The position numbers and the translations under genes are program-made. A stretch of DNA of 64,000 nt. Origin: JAJDTT01 sp965116695. Its GTDB lineage: Bacteria; Acidobacteriota; UBA6911; RPQK01; JAJDTT01. Below the pieces are notes generated by a model. It made no database searches, was not told where the DNA came from, and saw only the letters and a list, made by a program, of their open reading frames with translations. Shown here one piece after another: positions 53,064 through 60,062 of the stretch. Location of the stretch: contig OZ220706.1 of NCBI GenBank assembly GCA_965116695.1, positions 1,426,001-1,490,000 of the forward strand. The letters run 5' to 3'. How positions within the stretch are numbered: position 1 is the first letter of the stretch; each line of letters begins with the position of its first letter.

Positions 53064-55421
53064 TCACCGATCTTCTGGCTTTGGCATGCGGTAGCCGACC
53101 CGCCGCTCGGTCAAGATGTAGTCTGGGTTGGACGCGTCATCGCCCAGCTTGCCGCGAAGCCTCTTCACCAAGGCGTGCACCACCCGACGGTCAGTGGTTT
53201 CCTGCGTGGTCCAGACTTGGCGCAGCAGCGAATCGTACGTCAGGATCCGGCCCGCATTGACCGACAGGACCCGGAGCAACTCGTATTCGGTCGCCGTCAG
53301 CCGCACCGGTTGGCCCGCCACACTCACTTGCCGGTTTTCGTAGTGGATGGCCAACTCCCCCAACCGGAACGATTCGGCCGATCCGTATCGCCGGCGCAGC
53401 GCCGCCCGAACTCTCGCCGACAATTCCGTCGTGGAGAAGGGTTTGACGATGTAATCGGCCGCACCCATATCCAAGGCCTTTGAGATCGCCTCGTCCCCCT
53501 TGTAGCCGGAGATGAAGATGACCGGCAGATCGGCCAATTCGGGAATCTCCTGCATCAACTCGATCCCGTCTCTCTCCGGCAGCACGAGGTCGAGCACCAC
53601 CAACTGGGGCCGCTCCGTCCGGATCAGGCCCGGCACCTCCCGAGGGTCGCCGGTCAGCACCGGCGAATAGCCGGCCGCCGTGAGCGCATCCCGAACGTAG
53701 CGCAGCGTCTGAGGATCGTCGTCGACGACCAGGATGCGGGTTCGTTCCGGGTCCGTGCGCGACTTGTGGGATGCACTTCGGTCAAAGTCCGTCGCGGCGC
53801 CGGTCCCGGCTTCCTCCGCGACCGGAATCGTGAAGGTGAACCGGGCGCCCAGACCGTCCCCGTCACTCTCGGCCCAGATGCGCCCGCCGTGGGCCTCCAC
53901 CAGTCCCTTGCAGATGGCCAGACCCAGCCCGGACCCCCGAATCCCCTGATCGCCGTCCACGCGCACATGCTTGCGGAACACATGCGGCAGCAGGTCCGCC
54001 GGCACCCCCCGGCCTTCGTCCGTGATCGAGACCGCCACGTGAAGCTCCTCGTGCACGGCGGCGATCTGGATGGGAGCCGACCGGGGTGAGTACCGGGCCG
54101 CATTGGCAAGAAGGTTGTTCATGACCTGAACGATCCGTTGCCGGTCGGCCATCACCCGGGGGAGATCGCTCGGCAGCTCAATGTGGACGGCGTGCCGGTC
54201 CCCGCCGCTGAGAAACGTGCTCCGGGCCTGCTCCACCATGGCGGCCACGTCTTCCGACTCCGGGGAGACCGACAGGGTGCCCGTCGAGATGTGGCCCGCA
54301 TCCAGCAGGTCGCTGATCAAGCTGCGCATGTGATCGGCCTGCTCGTCAATGATGCGAATGATCTGGAGGATTTCGGCCAGGTTCGGCGTCGGCCGGGTGC
54401 TTAACACCGTGGAAGTGGAGCCTTTGATCGCAACCAGCGGAAACCGCATCTCGTGGCTGACCATGCCCAGGAACTCGGCCCGCATCCGCTCCAGTTCCTC
54501 GACGGGCGCCATGTCCTGCAAAGTGACGACCACGGATTCGACGGTGTCGTCCTCCCCGCGCACCGTCGTGGCGTTCACCAGCGTGGTGACGCTCCGGCCG
54601 TCGGGAACCTTGAGCACCATCTCCTCGGCGCGCACCGTCGTGGCGTTGCTCATGAACTGTGCCAGGGGGAACTCCGTGAAGGCGATCTCCCGCCCGTCGG
54701 CCCGGCGGCAGGTCACGATCTCCGGCAGCTTCTCCATGGGGCGCCCCGGCATGCTCAGGCCCCCGACAATGCGTTTCGCCTCCCGGTTGAGCGACACCAC
54801 CTCCCCGGTCTTGGCATCGAAGACCACGACGCCGACCGGCGAGGTGTCAATCAGGGCTTCCAGGTCGGCCCGGGTCCGCCGCTCGTCCCGGTGCTTGCGG
54901 GCGTTCACGACCGCAGCCGCCGCCTGAGACGCGAACAACACCAGGACCTCTTCGTCCTCGCTCGTGAACGTCTCTCCGCCTGCCTTCGCCCCGAGATAAA
55001 ACCCGCCGACGTGCTCGCCCCGATGGCGCATCTGCATTCCCAGCATGTTCGCCGACGGGACCATCGCGAGAGGAGAAAAGCCGAGCGAGTCGATGTAGCC
55101 GGGCAGGTCTTCCAACCGCAACGGTCCCGGAATGTGCCGCAGGTGTTCGAAGAATTTCGGAGCATCGGTCCAGGTCAGCAAATGCTGATTCTGCTCCGGG
55201 CTCATTCCGAAGGTGGTGTACTCCTGGGGCTGCCCCGCCTCGTCGACGGTCATGATCGTGCCGTAGCGAGCCCCGGTCAGCGCGCAGGCGCTCTTGACGA
55301 CCTCATCCAGGACGGTGCGGACATCGAGGCTCTCGTTGATCCGCAGGATGGCGGCGCTGAGCGTGGAGATGCGATCCCGCAGCGCCTCGATCTCTTGTCT
55401 CGGTTCGTCCGGATTCTGCAT
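53064..55421 (-). CDS. Single-protein two-component regulator: GAF-PAS-kinase-receiver-winged helix
   Basis: The ATG at 55421 follows GGAGGG; the protein has 785 residues and no membrane helix. Domains: N-terminal coiled coil (1-30), GAF (about 33-175), PAS (about 185-300), HisKA with His323 in VSHEMRFPL, HATPase (DEGRGVP, GSGLGLAICKGL), receiver (about 561-675; acidic DDD, Asp611, Lys660) and an OmpR-type winged helix (about 686-785, LTATEYELLRVL, ending RRVGYRMPKP). Sensing, phosphorelay and DNA binding are therefore in one soluble chain. Targets may include its own palindromic promoter region. A fragment of the gene is repeated at 50436. Confidence 0.94.
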   Translation of the reverse strand: MQNPDEPRQEIEALRDRISTLSAAILRINESLDVRTVLDEVVKSACALTGARYGTIMTVDEAGQPQEYTTFGMSPEQNQHLLTWTDAPKFFEHLRHIPGPLRLEDLPGYIDSLGFSPLAMVPSANMLGMQMRHRGEHVGGFYLGAKAGGETFTSEDEEVLVLFASQAAAAVVNARKHRDERRTRADLEALIDTSPVGVVVFDAKTGEVVSLNREAKRIVGGLSMPGRPMEKLPEIVTCRRADGREIAFTEFPLAQFMSNATTVRAEEMVLKVPDGRSVTTLVNATTVRGEDDTVESVVVTLQDMAPVEELERMRAEFLGMVSHEMRFPLVAIKGSTSTVLSTRPTPNLAEILQIIRIIDEQADHMRSLISDLLDAGHISTGTLSVSPESEDVAAMVEQARSTFLSGGDRHAVHIELPSDLPRVMADRQRIVQVMNNLLANAARYSPRSAPIQIAAVHEELHVAVSITDEGRGVPADLLPHVFRKHVRVDGDQGIRGSGLGLAICKGLVEAHGGRIWAESDGDGLGARFTFTIPVAEEAGTGAATDFDRSASHKSRTDPERTRILVVDDDPQTLRYVRDALTAAGYSPVLTGDPREVPGLIRTERPQLVVLDLVLPERDGIELMQEIPELADLPVIFISGYKGDEAISKALDMGAADYIVKPFSTTELSARVRAALRRRYGSAESFRLGELAIHYENRQVSVAGQPVRLTATEYELLRVLSVNAGRILTYDSLLRQVWTTQETTDRRVVHALVKRLRGKLGDDASNPDYILTERRVGYRMPKPEDR

Positions 55422-55563
55422 TCGTCCCTCCTTGTCCGACCCTGCTACGAAACCCGGCTCAGAGTCCCTCGGCCTCGACTCGATCCCGGAGCTGAGTTGG
55501 AGACGCAACGGGCTCTGCGGGATAAGAATAGCAACTGAGCGCAAAATATCATAACAATATCAG

Positions 55564-55603
55564 CAGACACGCCCATATTGTCATTCTGTAATCACTTCGT
55601 GAT
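55564..55603 (+). promoter_or_regulatory. Promoter with overlapping palindrome, copy 2
   Basis: TGTAAT (55587-55592) has CAGACA 17 bases upstream and overlaps ATCACTTCGTGAT (55591-55603). The palindrome differs from copy 1 in its centre yet keeps dyad symmetry. It lies between the kinase gene (minus) and a family-B hairpin (plus), so it could serve either direction. Confidence 0.5.
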
Positions 55604-55690
55604 GATACCCTTCTTGTCTGCTGGTATCCAGCGTTGTGGAGATCATTCAGGATAAGGGGTTTCTCGCAGAGAACCCCTCATGCATCCCGG

Positions 55691-55782
55691 GCGGCAATCG
55701 CTCCCACACGGGAGAGCCTGTCACTCCCTCTCCCGGAGCGATGTCGGGGGGGGCGGGCTTCTCTCTCGTTTCGCCCGCCCCC
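55691..55782 (+). ncRNA. Double-hairpin element family B, copy 2
   Basis: CGCTCC (55699-55704) pairs with GGAGCG (55735-55740), enclosing GGGAGAG (55710-55716) with CTCTCCC (55728-55734). ATGTC follows, then GGGGGCGGGC (55749-55758) with GCCCGCCCCC (55773-55782). This is the most complete copy. Confidence 0.55.
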
Positions 55783-55841
55783 TTGATGATCACCGACTTG
55801 GGCCGGTCTTCGATCCCTGAAGAGCGGGGTGGAGAGACCGA

Positions 55842-55937
55842 ATGAAACCAAATGGGAATGAGATACGAAAGTTGCAAATCGAATGGATGCGACACAGCGA
55901 CCAGCCGAGCCAAGCCGGACTGAGAGGAGGAGTTTGA
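55842..55937 (+). CDS. Possible 31-residue peptide after family-B element
   Basis: ATG at 55842 with GGAG upstream encodes MKPNGNEIRKLQIEWMRHSD and 11 more residues. It may be real or chance. The only supports are its position 59 bases after the double hairpin and a Shine-Dalgarno-like site. A second short frame (MIKRMTRAMVQPV) follows to 56033. Otherwise 55938-56245 holds only the inverted repeat described next. Confidence 0.3.
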   Translation: MKPNGNEIRKLQIEWMRHSDQPSQAGLRGGV

Positions 55938-56038
55938 TCTGGACGGTCCCGGAGCCACGGCCGTGGCGATGATCAAGCGGATGACCCGGGCCATGGTCCA
56001 GCCCGTCAATGCACGTCTGAGAAACCGATGGTGAGGTG

Positions 56039-56126
56039 TTCCAAGGGCCGGTGCCGGCCCCACGGTGGGTCTAAAATCAACACTTGCATTTGTCGTACGC
56101 GTGCGTGTGAGCACCGGCCCTTGGAA
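56039..56126. repeat. 88-bp element with perfect 16-bp inverted ends
   Basis: TTCCAAGGGCCGGTGC (56039-56054) and GCACCGGCCCTTGGAA (56111-56126) are exact reverse complements separated by 56 bases. No ORF lies between them. The form fits a miniature inverted-repeat element or a long hairpin RNA. Confidence 0.6.
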
Positions 56127-56245
56127 CCTTCGCATGTAATCCCGATGAAGAGGCCTTGGAGGGTTCGGGTCTGGCTCTCTCCATAGTTGGTCAGTCCCAA
56201 TACCAGACCCGGCGATTCATCACCGGCGCCCGCCGCCACTGAGTA

Positions 56246-56569
56246 ATGGCGTTTGTTGCCTACTTGCTGAAAGCTCTCGCCTGGGCCACTTTTCTCCCAT
56301 GGTGGCTCTGGGTCTGCTGGTCGATCCTGGACCGATCCTTCGAGTGGCGCTACCTCGCCGGCATCGCATTGCCGTTATCCCTCAGCGCCGGATACAGGAC
56401 CATCTACAAGCGCGTTGAACCCGCATTGACCGACGAGGAGCGTCCAAGGCGTCACCACCAGAATCGTGAACGTGGCAGCAAGCACATTCGAGCCAGGCCC
56501 AGGAACCAATGGAGGGACACCCGGTGGAAGTCCATTTACCCCAGGCAAACGAAAGATGAGCAAGAGTAA
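56246..56569 (+). CDS. Small membrane protein, 107 residues
   Basis: The protein starts MAFVAYLLKALAWATFLPWW and has a second hydrophobic helix (YLAGIALPLSLSAGY). A long, very basic hydrophilic tail follows (RHHQNRERGSKHIRARPRNQ). No Shine-Dalgarno is clear. It overlaps the next ORF by 14 bases. Function unknown. Confidence 0.5.
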   Translation: MAFVAYLLKALAWATFLPWWLWVCWSILDRSFEWRYLAGIALPLSLSAGYRTIYKRVEPALTDEERPRRHHQNRERGSKHIRARPRNQWRDTRWKSIYPRQTKDEQE

Positions 56570-56798
56570 GAGCACTTCGACCCGGATTAACACCAAAACT
56601 GTCGTGGATCCGGTGTTCGTCCAGGCCAGCGATGACCCGCAACACCCGATCGAGCTTCGGATCGGTTTGCAAAGTCGGAAGCGAATCGGATACCGGGCCG
56701 GATCGCCCAGGTGGGCGAATCTTTCACGATCTCAGGCCCGGGCTCTAGCGCACTCGCTCCTAGCGATAGCGGAGGCACCCGAGGAGGACGCTGAGTAA
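56556..56798 (+). CDS. Unknown small protein, 80 residues
   Basis: The ATG at 56556 (frame open from a GTG at 56466) gives MSKSKSTSTRINTKTVVDPV, then IELRIGLQSRKRIGYRAGS and ANLSRSQARALAHSLLAIAE. The last segment is a good amphipathic helix, and the total looks like a small DNA-binding or accessory protein. It overlaps the upstream membrane gene. No family recognised. Confidence 0.55.
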   Translation: MSKSKSTSTRINTKTVVDPVFVQASDDPQHPIELRIGLQSRKRIGYRAGSPRWANLSRSQARALAHSLLAIAEAPEEDAE

Positions 56799-56938
56799 AT
56801 AAAGTCCCTGACGGACAAGGACTACGTAACAGTGGTCGGTTCTCAAGATTATGGATCCGGATGCCGAGTAATCGCACCCACATAGCGCGGGTCAGTCTGT
56901 GCATTGTCAATCTCCTCCTGCGCCGGGGCGATATCCGA

Positions 56939-56968
56939 GGGGGGCGGTTTCCGATCATGCCGCCCCCC
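56939..56968 (+). ncRNA. Family B element, second hairpin only
   Basis: GGGGGGCGG (56939-56947) pairs with CCGCCCCCC (56960-56968) around TTTCCGATCATG. The loop repeats TTCCGATCA of copy 1, and GCGATATCCGAG upstream matches its linker. The first hairpin is missing. Confidence 0.45.
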
Positions 56969-57266
56969 CGGGTACTGAGTTGAGAAGAGAGGCTTGCCAT
57001 GGCGGCACTTCAAGATAGAATCGCAGTCGGAGCGGGCAGATTCCGACGCGATCGATTTCCGAGTGATCGAGGTTCTTGGAGCACCGGCCCGGCGTTGGGT
57101 TCGGGGGCCTCTCTTTCTCCCTCTTGTGTAGTCAGGTCAAAAACTCCAGATAGAAAGGACGAGCGGCGCGTAAGGCATCCTGCGGCGGCGGAGTGGAACA
57201 GTCTCCTCCAGAAGCCTTCCCCGACCATTCGCCAATACACGGGGCTCCGTCGCCGGAGCTGAATGC

Positions 57267-57422
57267 ATGGAGGCATTGCGCGAATTCTTTGCAGGTGCCG
57301 TAACGTTCCTGCTCCTGGTGTTCATTGCCGCGGTCGTGATCGGGGGCATCATGCTTACCCTTTGGGGAATCGTTACGTGGATCCGGCCGGTGCGCGAGGA
57401 AAGGAAGTTGGTTGATGAATGA
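57267..57422 (+). CDS. 51-residue membrane peptide
   Basis: The ATG at 57267 follows GGAG. The protein reads MEALREFFAGAVTFLLLVFI, continues through a Gly-rich helix (AAVVIGGIMLTLWGIVTW) and ends RPVREERKLVDE. It overlaps the next ORF by eight bases (ATGAATGA), a strong sign of coupled translation and that both are real. Confidence 0.65.
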   Translation: MEALREFFAGAVTFLLLVFIAAVVIGGIMLTLWGIVTWIRPVREERKLVDE

Positions 57423-57645
57423 GTTCACCAGCTTCATCCAAAGCACCGTCGTATTCGTGAGTCTCTGGTGGCATGTTCTCTGGATCCTCTTTCTCCTGCT
57501 GCTTATCGCCATTTCCCAACTGCTCATCATTCGACGTTGCCGGATCATCGATGACCGGGTCAAGGAGTTGGTCCAGCACCAGAAGAATCTCGAAGCTTGG
57601 ATGGAATCCGTCCGGAACGCCGTCGTGGACGGACTCCGCAGGTAA
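57415..57645 (+). CDS. 76-residue membrane protein with coiled coil
   Basis: From the ATG at 57415 the protein reads MNEFTSFIQSTVVFVSLWWH. A long membrane helix (VLWILFLLLLIAISQLLII) is followed by a charged helix (DDRVKELVQHQKNLEAWMES). It is built like the 83-residue protein at 51377. It overlaps the 51-residue gene, and the pair may form a small membrane complex. Family-B copy 3 starts right after its stop. Confidence 0.7.
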   Translation: MNEFTSFIQSTVVFVSLWWHVLWILFLLLLIAISQLLIIRRCRIIDDRVKELVQHQKNLEAWMESVRNAVVDGLRR

Positions 57646-57646
57646 T

Positions 57647-57697
57647 CGCTCCCACATGGGGAAGGGTCTTGCAACCGTACGCCTCTTCCCCGGAGCG
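57647..57697 (+). ncRNA. Family B element, copy 3
   Basis: CGCTCC (57647-57652) pairs with GGAGCG (57692-57697), and inside GGGGAAG (57658-57664) pairs with CTTCCCC (57685-57691). Compared with copy 2 the inner stem changed on both sides and still pairs. ATGTCGGGGGCGGG follows. The next ORF starts 104 bases later. Confidence 0.55.
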
Positions 57698-57801
57698 ATG
57701 TCGGGGGCGGGTATTCGTCGAGGCCGCGTACCCTCGATCAAATTGGAGTGAACCTACTGCACTCATCTCCCATCTTGAATGAGTGGAAAGGAGAGAATCT
57801 A

Positions 57802-58092
57802 ATGAAGCCGTACATTCCAATCGTTGCCCTGGTCGTCTTGCTGGGAGTTGCCGCCGTTGCGGTCGCAGTCCATGAGAAAGAGCCGGTCCAAGCGGAAGAA
57901 GCCGTTGTCGTCCTTGGGCCTGGCGAAGGCCCCTGGCGTCTGTTCGAGAGCGAACACGGCCTGTTTTTCTACAACCAGCAATCGGCACAAGTGTGGCGCT
58001 ATTTCGATACCGAGGAGGCGTTCCTCACCGTCGAGATCGACGAGGACGTGACGGCCTCCAGCGCGTCCAACCCGGGCAGCCCGGACAAATAG
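57802..58092 (+). CDS. Membrane-anchored or secreted 96-residue protein
   Basis: GGAAAGGAGAG precedes the ATG at 57802. An N-terminal hydrophobic helix (IPIVALVVLLGVAAVAVAV) anchors or exports a short acidic domain with GPWRLFESEHGLFFYNQQSA and VWRYFDTEEAFLTVEID. The aromatic pattern suggests a small beta-sheet. No family recognised. A strong hairpin (58181-58215) lies 89 bases downstream. Confidence 0.7.
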   Translation: MKPYIPIVALVVLLGVAAVAVAVHEKEPVQAEEAVVVLGPGEGPWRLFESEHGLFFYNQQSAQVWRYFDTEEAFLTVEIDEDVTASSASNPGSPDK

Positions 58093-58121
58093 CGGTTCCC
58101 GGCCCTCTGCGTTGTCCTTCC

Positions 58122-58965
58122 GGGCAACCGTGGCAGTCAGAATCCCAGGGGACGGAGCCCCATCCATGCTCTCTTCCACCGGGAGCCGGGGGCCGGCACA
58201 TTTCCCCCGGCTCCCAACGGATTCTCCATCTTCCTTCAAGCACCTTCAGAGCCTCCCCCGGCAAACAACCACAACGAAGCACTCAGCCCGTCGAGATGGC
58301 GAGATCCAGGATTCTCCCCGTCGGGTCGTGACCTCGGTCGAGCATCCGGCAAGGTTCGGGGGAGTTTTCCGGTGCCGTCCAGGATCCACCGCGAGGCGCT
58401 GCCGGAGCCGGGAATTCTCCAAACGGGCGCAGTCCGTTTTTTGGTCTGCGAACTCTGCACCCCCAAGTGGATGTACCTCGCGTTTCCGCAAGCGATCCAG
58501 CTCACGCGGCTCGATTCCCACGGCGGGGTTGGCGGCCCGCACCGATGCGGGCGGTCGACCTGCAACCAGAGGCGGAAGGTCGCTCCTTCCGAATCGTGAT
58601 TGACGGTGAACGTAGTCGGTGTCAAGGCCCGTAGCAAGGGCTTATGGGGCTCGTTTCGACAATGCGTAAAGGGGGCTCGTGCCGGTCCGGGAGTGTGAAT
58701 GGGACACGCCGGGTGGATTCACAAATGGCCGTACCGGTGATTCACAAATACGCTTTCCCCGATCTCGTTGTCGCTCATGCAGTTACGGTCAAGTTCCCGG
58801 CTTCGCCGTGCCCGCACGGGGAAAGCGGAGGTGGACGGGAGCGACCCCCCCTTTTTCCTGCCCGGTGCGGGCGCGGGGGTGTTGCGCAATGTACATCTGC
58901 GCCACACCCCCTGGGGGGGTCACTCCCGTCCAAAATATCCCCTTGCGGGAAGGCCGGAAATGTCA
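58122..58965 (+). repeat. Long repeat unit including family A, copy 3, with a 280-base interruption
   Basis: 58122-58180 matches the start of the 51920 unit. Similarity resumes at CCAAGTGGAT (about 58463) and continues to the end. The structured part has TGGACGGGAGCG...CCCCCCC (58832-58851) against 58913-58932, one mismatch, plus the GCCCGGTGCGGGC hairpin and inner stem. The 58181-58462 segment is extra here or deleted in the other copy. No gene is supported in this stretch. Confidence 0.75.
58181..58215 (+). terminator. Strong 12-bp hairpin after the 96-residue gene
   Basis: GGGAGCCGGGGG (58181-58192) and CCCCCGGCTCCC (58204-58215) are exact complements with an 11-base loop. It lacks a trailing T-run, so termination is possible but not certain. 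It sits exactly at the left edge of the segment that interrupts the repeat. Confidence 0.4.
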
Positions 58966-59015
58966 CCTGTTACCAAGAATGTTTGGTAACACTTGGGATA
59001 GACTCCATCGGGAGG

Positions 59016-59573
59016 ATGTCCAAGAGTCTGAACGTCCTGCCTAACCCGGCTCTCAAGCCAGAAGTCACCGACTGCGCCCTCCTGGAGGGCAACCTGGAAG
59101 AGTGGATCGTCTGCTGTTCGCAGAGGTTCTTCCCGCTGGCTCGGAGAATAACCAGAGACGACAGTCTTGCCGAGGACGCGCTTCAAACCAGTTGGATCAA
59201 GATCCTCCAATCCATCAACCATGCTTACTTCAACGGTCCCAAGGCCTGCCCCTGGGTAAGCCGGATTGTGGCCAACACGGCTAAGGATGTTCGCCGGCGA
59301 CGGCGTCGCCGGAGAGAGGTTCCCTTCTACGAAGTCGAAGTTCCGGGGCGGACGCCTGAGGAACTGGCCCAACAGAAGCAGATGCTGGCCCTGCTGCGAG
59401 AAATGGTCCGGTTATTGCCCGACACCTACCGTCAGGTGATCGAGATGCGCGTGTATGAAGGACTCTCCACCCGGGAGACGGCAGACCTGCTCCATGTCTC
59501 CCGCTCGGACGTCTCGACCCGATTGCATCGGGCCACCAAGCTGCTCCAGCAGCGCATCGATGCCCGCCTTTAA
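59016..59573 (+). CDS. ECF-type RNA polymerase sigma factor
   Basis: The first in-frame ATG in the homologous region is at 59016 (185 residues); GGAGG touches it, so an upstream alternative start is possible. Region 2 is SQRFFPLARRITRDDSLAED, then ALQTSWIKILQ, and NTAKDVRRRRRRRREV follows. Region 4 is LPDTYRQVIEMRVYEGLSTR, then ETADLLHVSRSDVSTRLHRA. No anti-sigma gene lies beside it. Family-A copy 3 ends about 50 bases upstream. Confidence 0.92.
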   Translation: MSKSLNVLPNPALKPEVTDCALLEGNLEEWIVCCSQRFFPLARRITRDDSLAEDALQTSWIKILQSINHAYFNGPKACPWVSRIVANTAKDVRRRRRRRREVPFYEVEVPGRTPEELAQQKQMLALLREMVRLLPDTYRQVIEMRVYEGLSTRETADLLHVSRSDVSTRLHRATKLLQQRIDARL

Positions 59574-59680
59574 CCTGCTTCACCCAGAAGCTCCACGGCC
59601 AAGGAAAAGGATCGGTTCAAGTTCCCTCGATCCATAGCTCCGCCCTTAAACACCTCCAAAAACATGGCTGTCAAAAAAAT

Positions 59681-59706
59681 TGTGACCGAACCCGATTTCA
59701 GACGTT
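59681..59706 (+). promoter_or_regulatory. Candidate ECF-type promoter
   Basis: An A-rich run is followed by TGTGACC (59681-59687) and, 15 bases later, CGTT (59703-59706). The layout is that of many ECF promoters. It lies 108 bases after the sigma gene and reads toward the decayed region and the ankyrin gene. No second copy was found, so support is weak. Confidence 0.3.
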
Positions 59707-59885
59707 GTATTGAGTAGAGCGCGAAAATGCGAACTTCAAACCGTCGAAGGAAATGGGATGCTCAATCAAAGGCATTTGGCTTGCGACGGCATTGGCCTCC
59801 ATCTGGGTTTCGTCACCGACGCCGATATCCAAAAGTGTTCCGGGAAATGTCAACTCCGGAATCAAGATCGGGAAGGGAACGATAA

Positions 59886-59963
59886 CTCACCCCGGCCAAT
59901 GTCCGCGGCCGACTGTGCCAGGCCGTACACTTGCTTCAATACCGCTTGGTCGCCCGCCTGTAA
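59886..59963 (+). pseudogene. Possible remnant of a second sigma factor (region 4.2)
   Basis: The frame ending TAA at 59961 reads LTPANVRGRLCQAVHLLQYR, then LVARL, like the last helix of ECF factors. It is preceded by a stop and has no start. The rest of 59574-60062 shows short overlapping frames without recognisable homology. Confidence 0.35.
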
Positions 59964-60062
59964 CCTTCTCCGCGCGCCGAGCGTTATCGAGGGTATGCGG
60001 GACGGTCCGCAGACTTCAATCCACCGGATGGCCTACGCCGTCCACACCCCAAGGAGATCGCC

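Noticed and set aside
56039..56126. Integron attC site
   Set aside because: The 16-bp perfect arms lack the attC core sites and the mismatched, extruded-base stem expected, and no integron integrase is present.
56999..57262. 87-residue frame after the half family-B hairpin
   Set aside because: The ATG has a passable ribosome site, but the composition is Arg/Ser/Pro-rich without structure and no homology is seen; not enough to call a gene.
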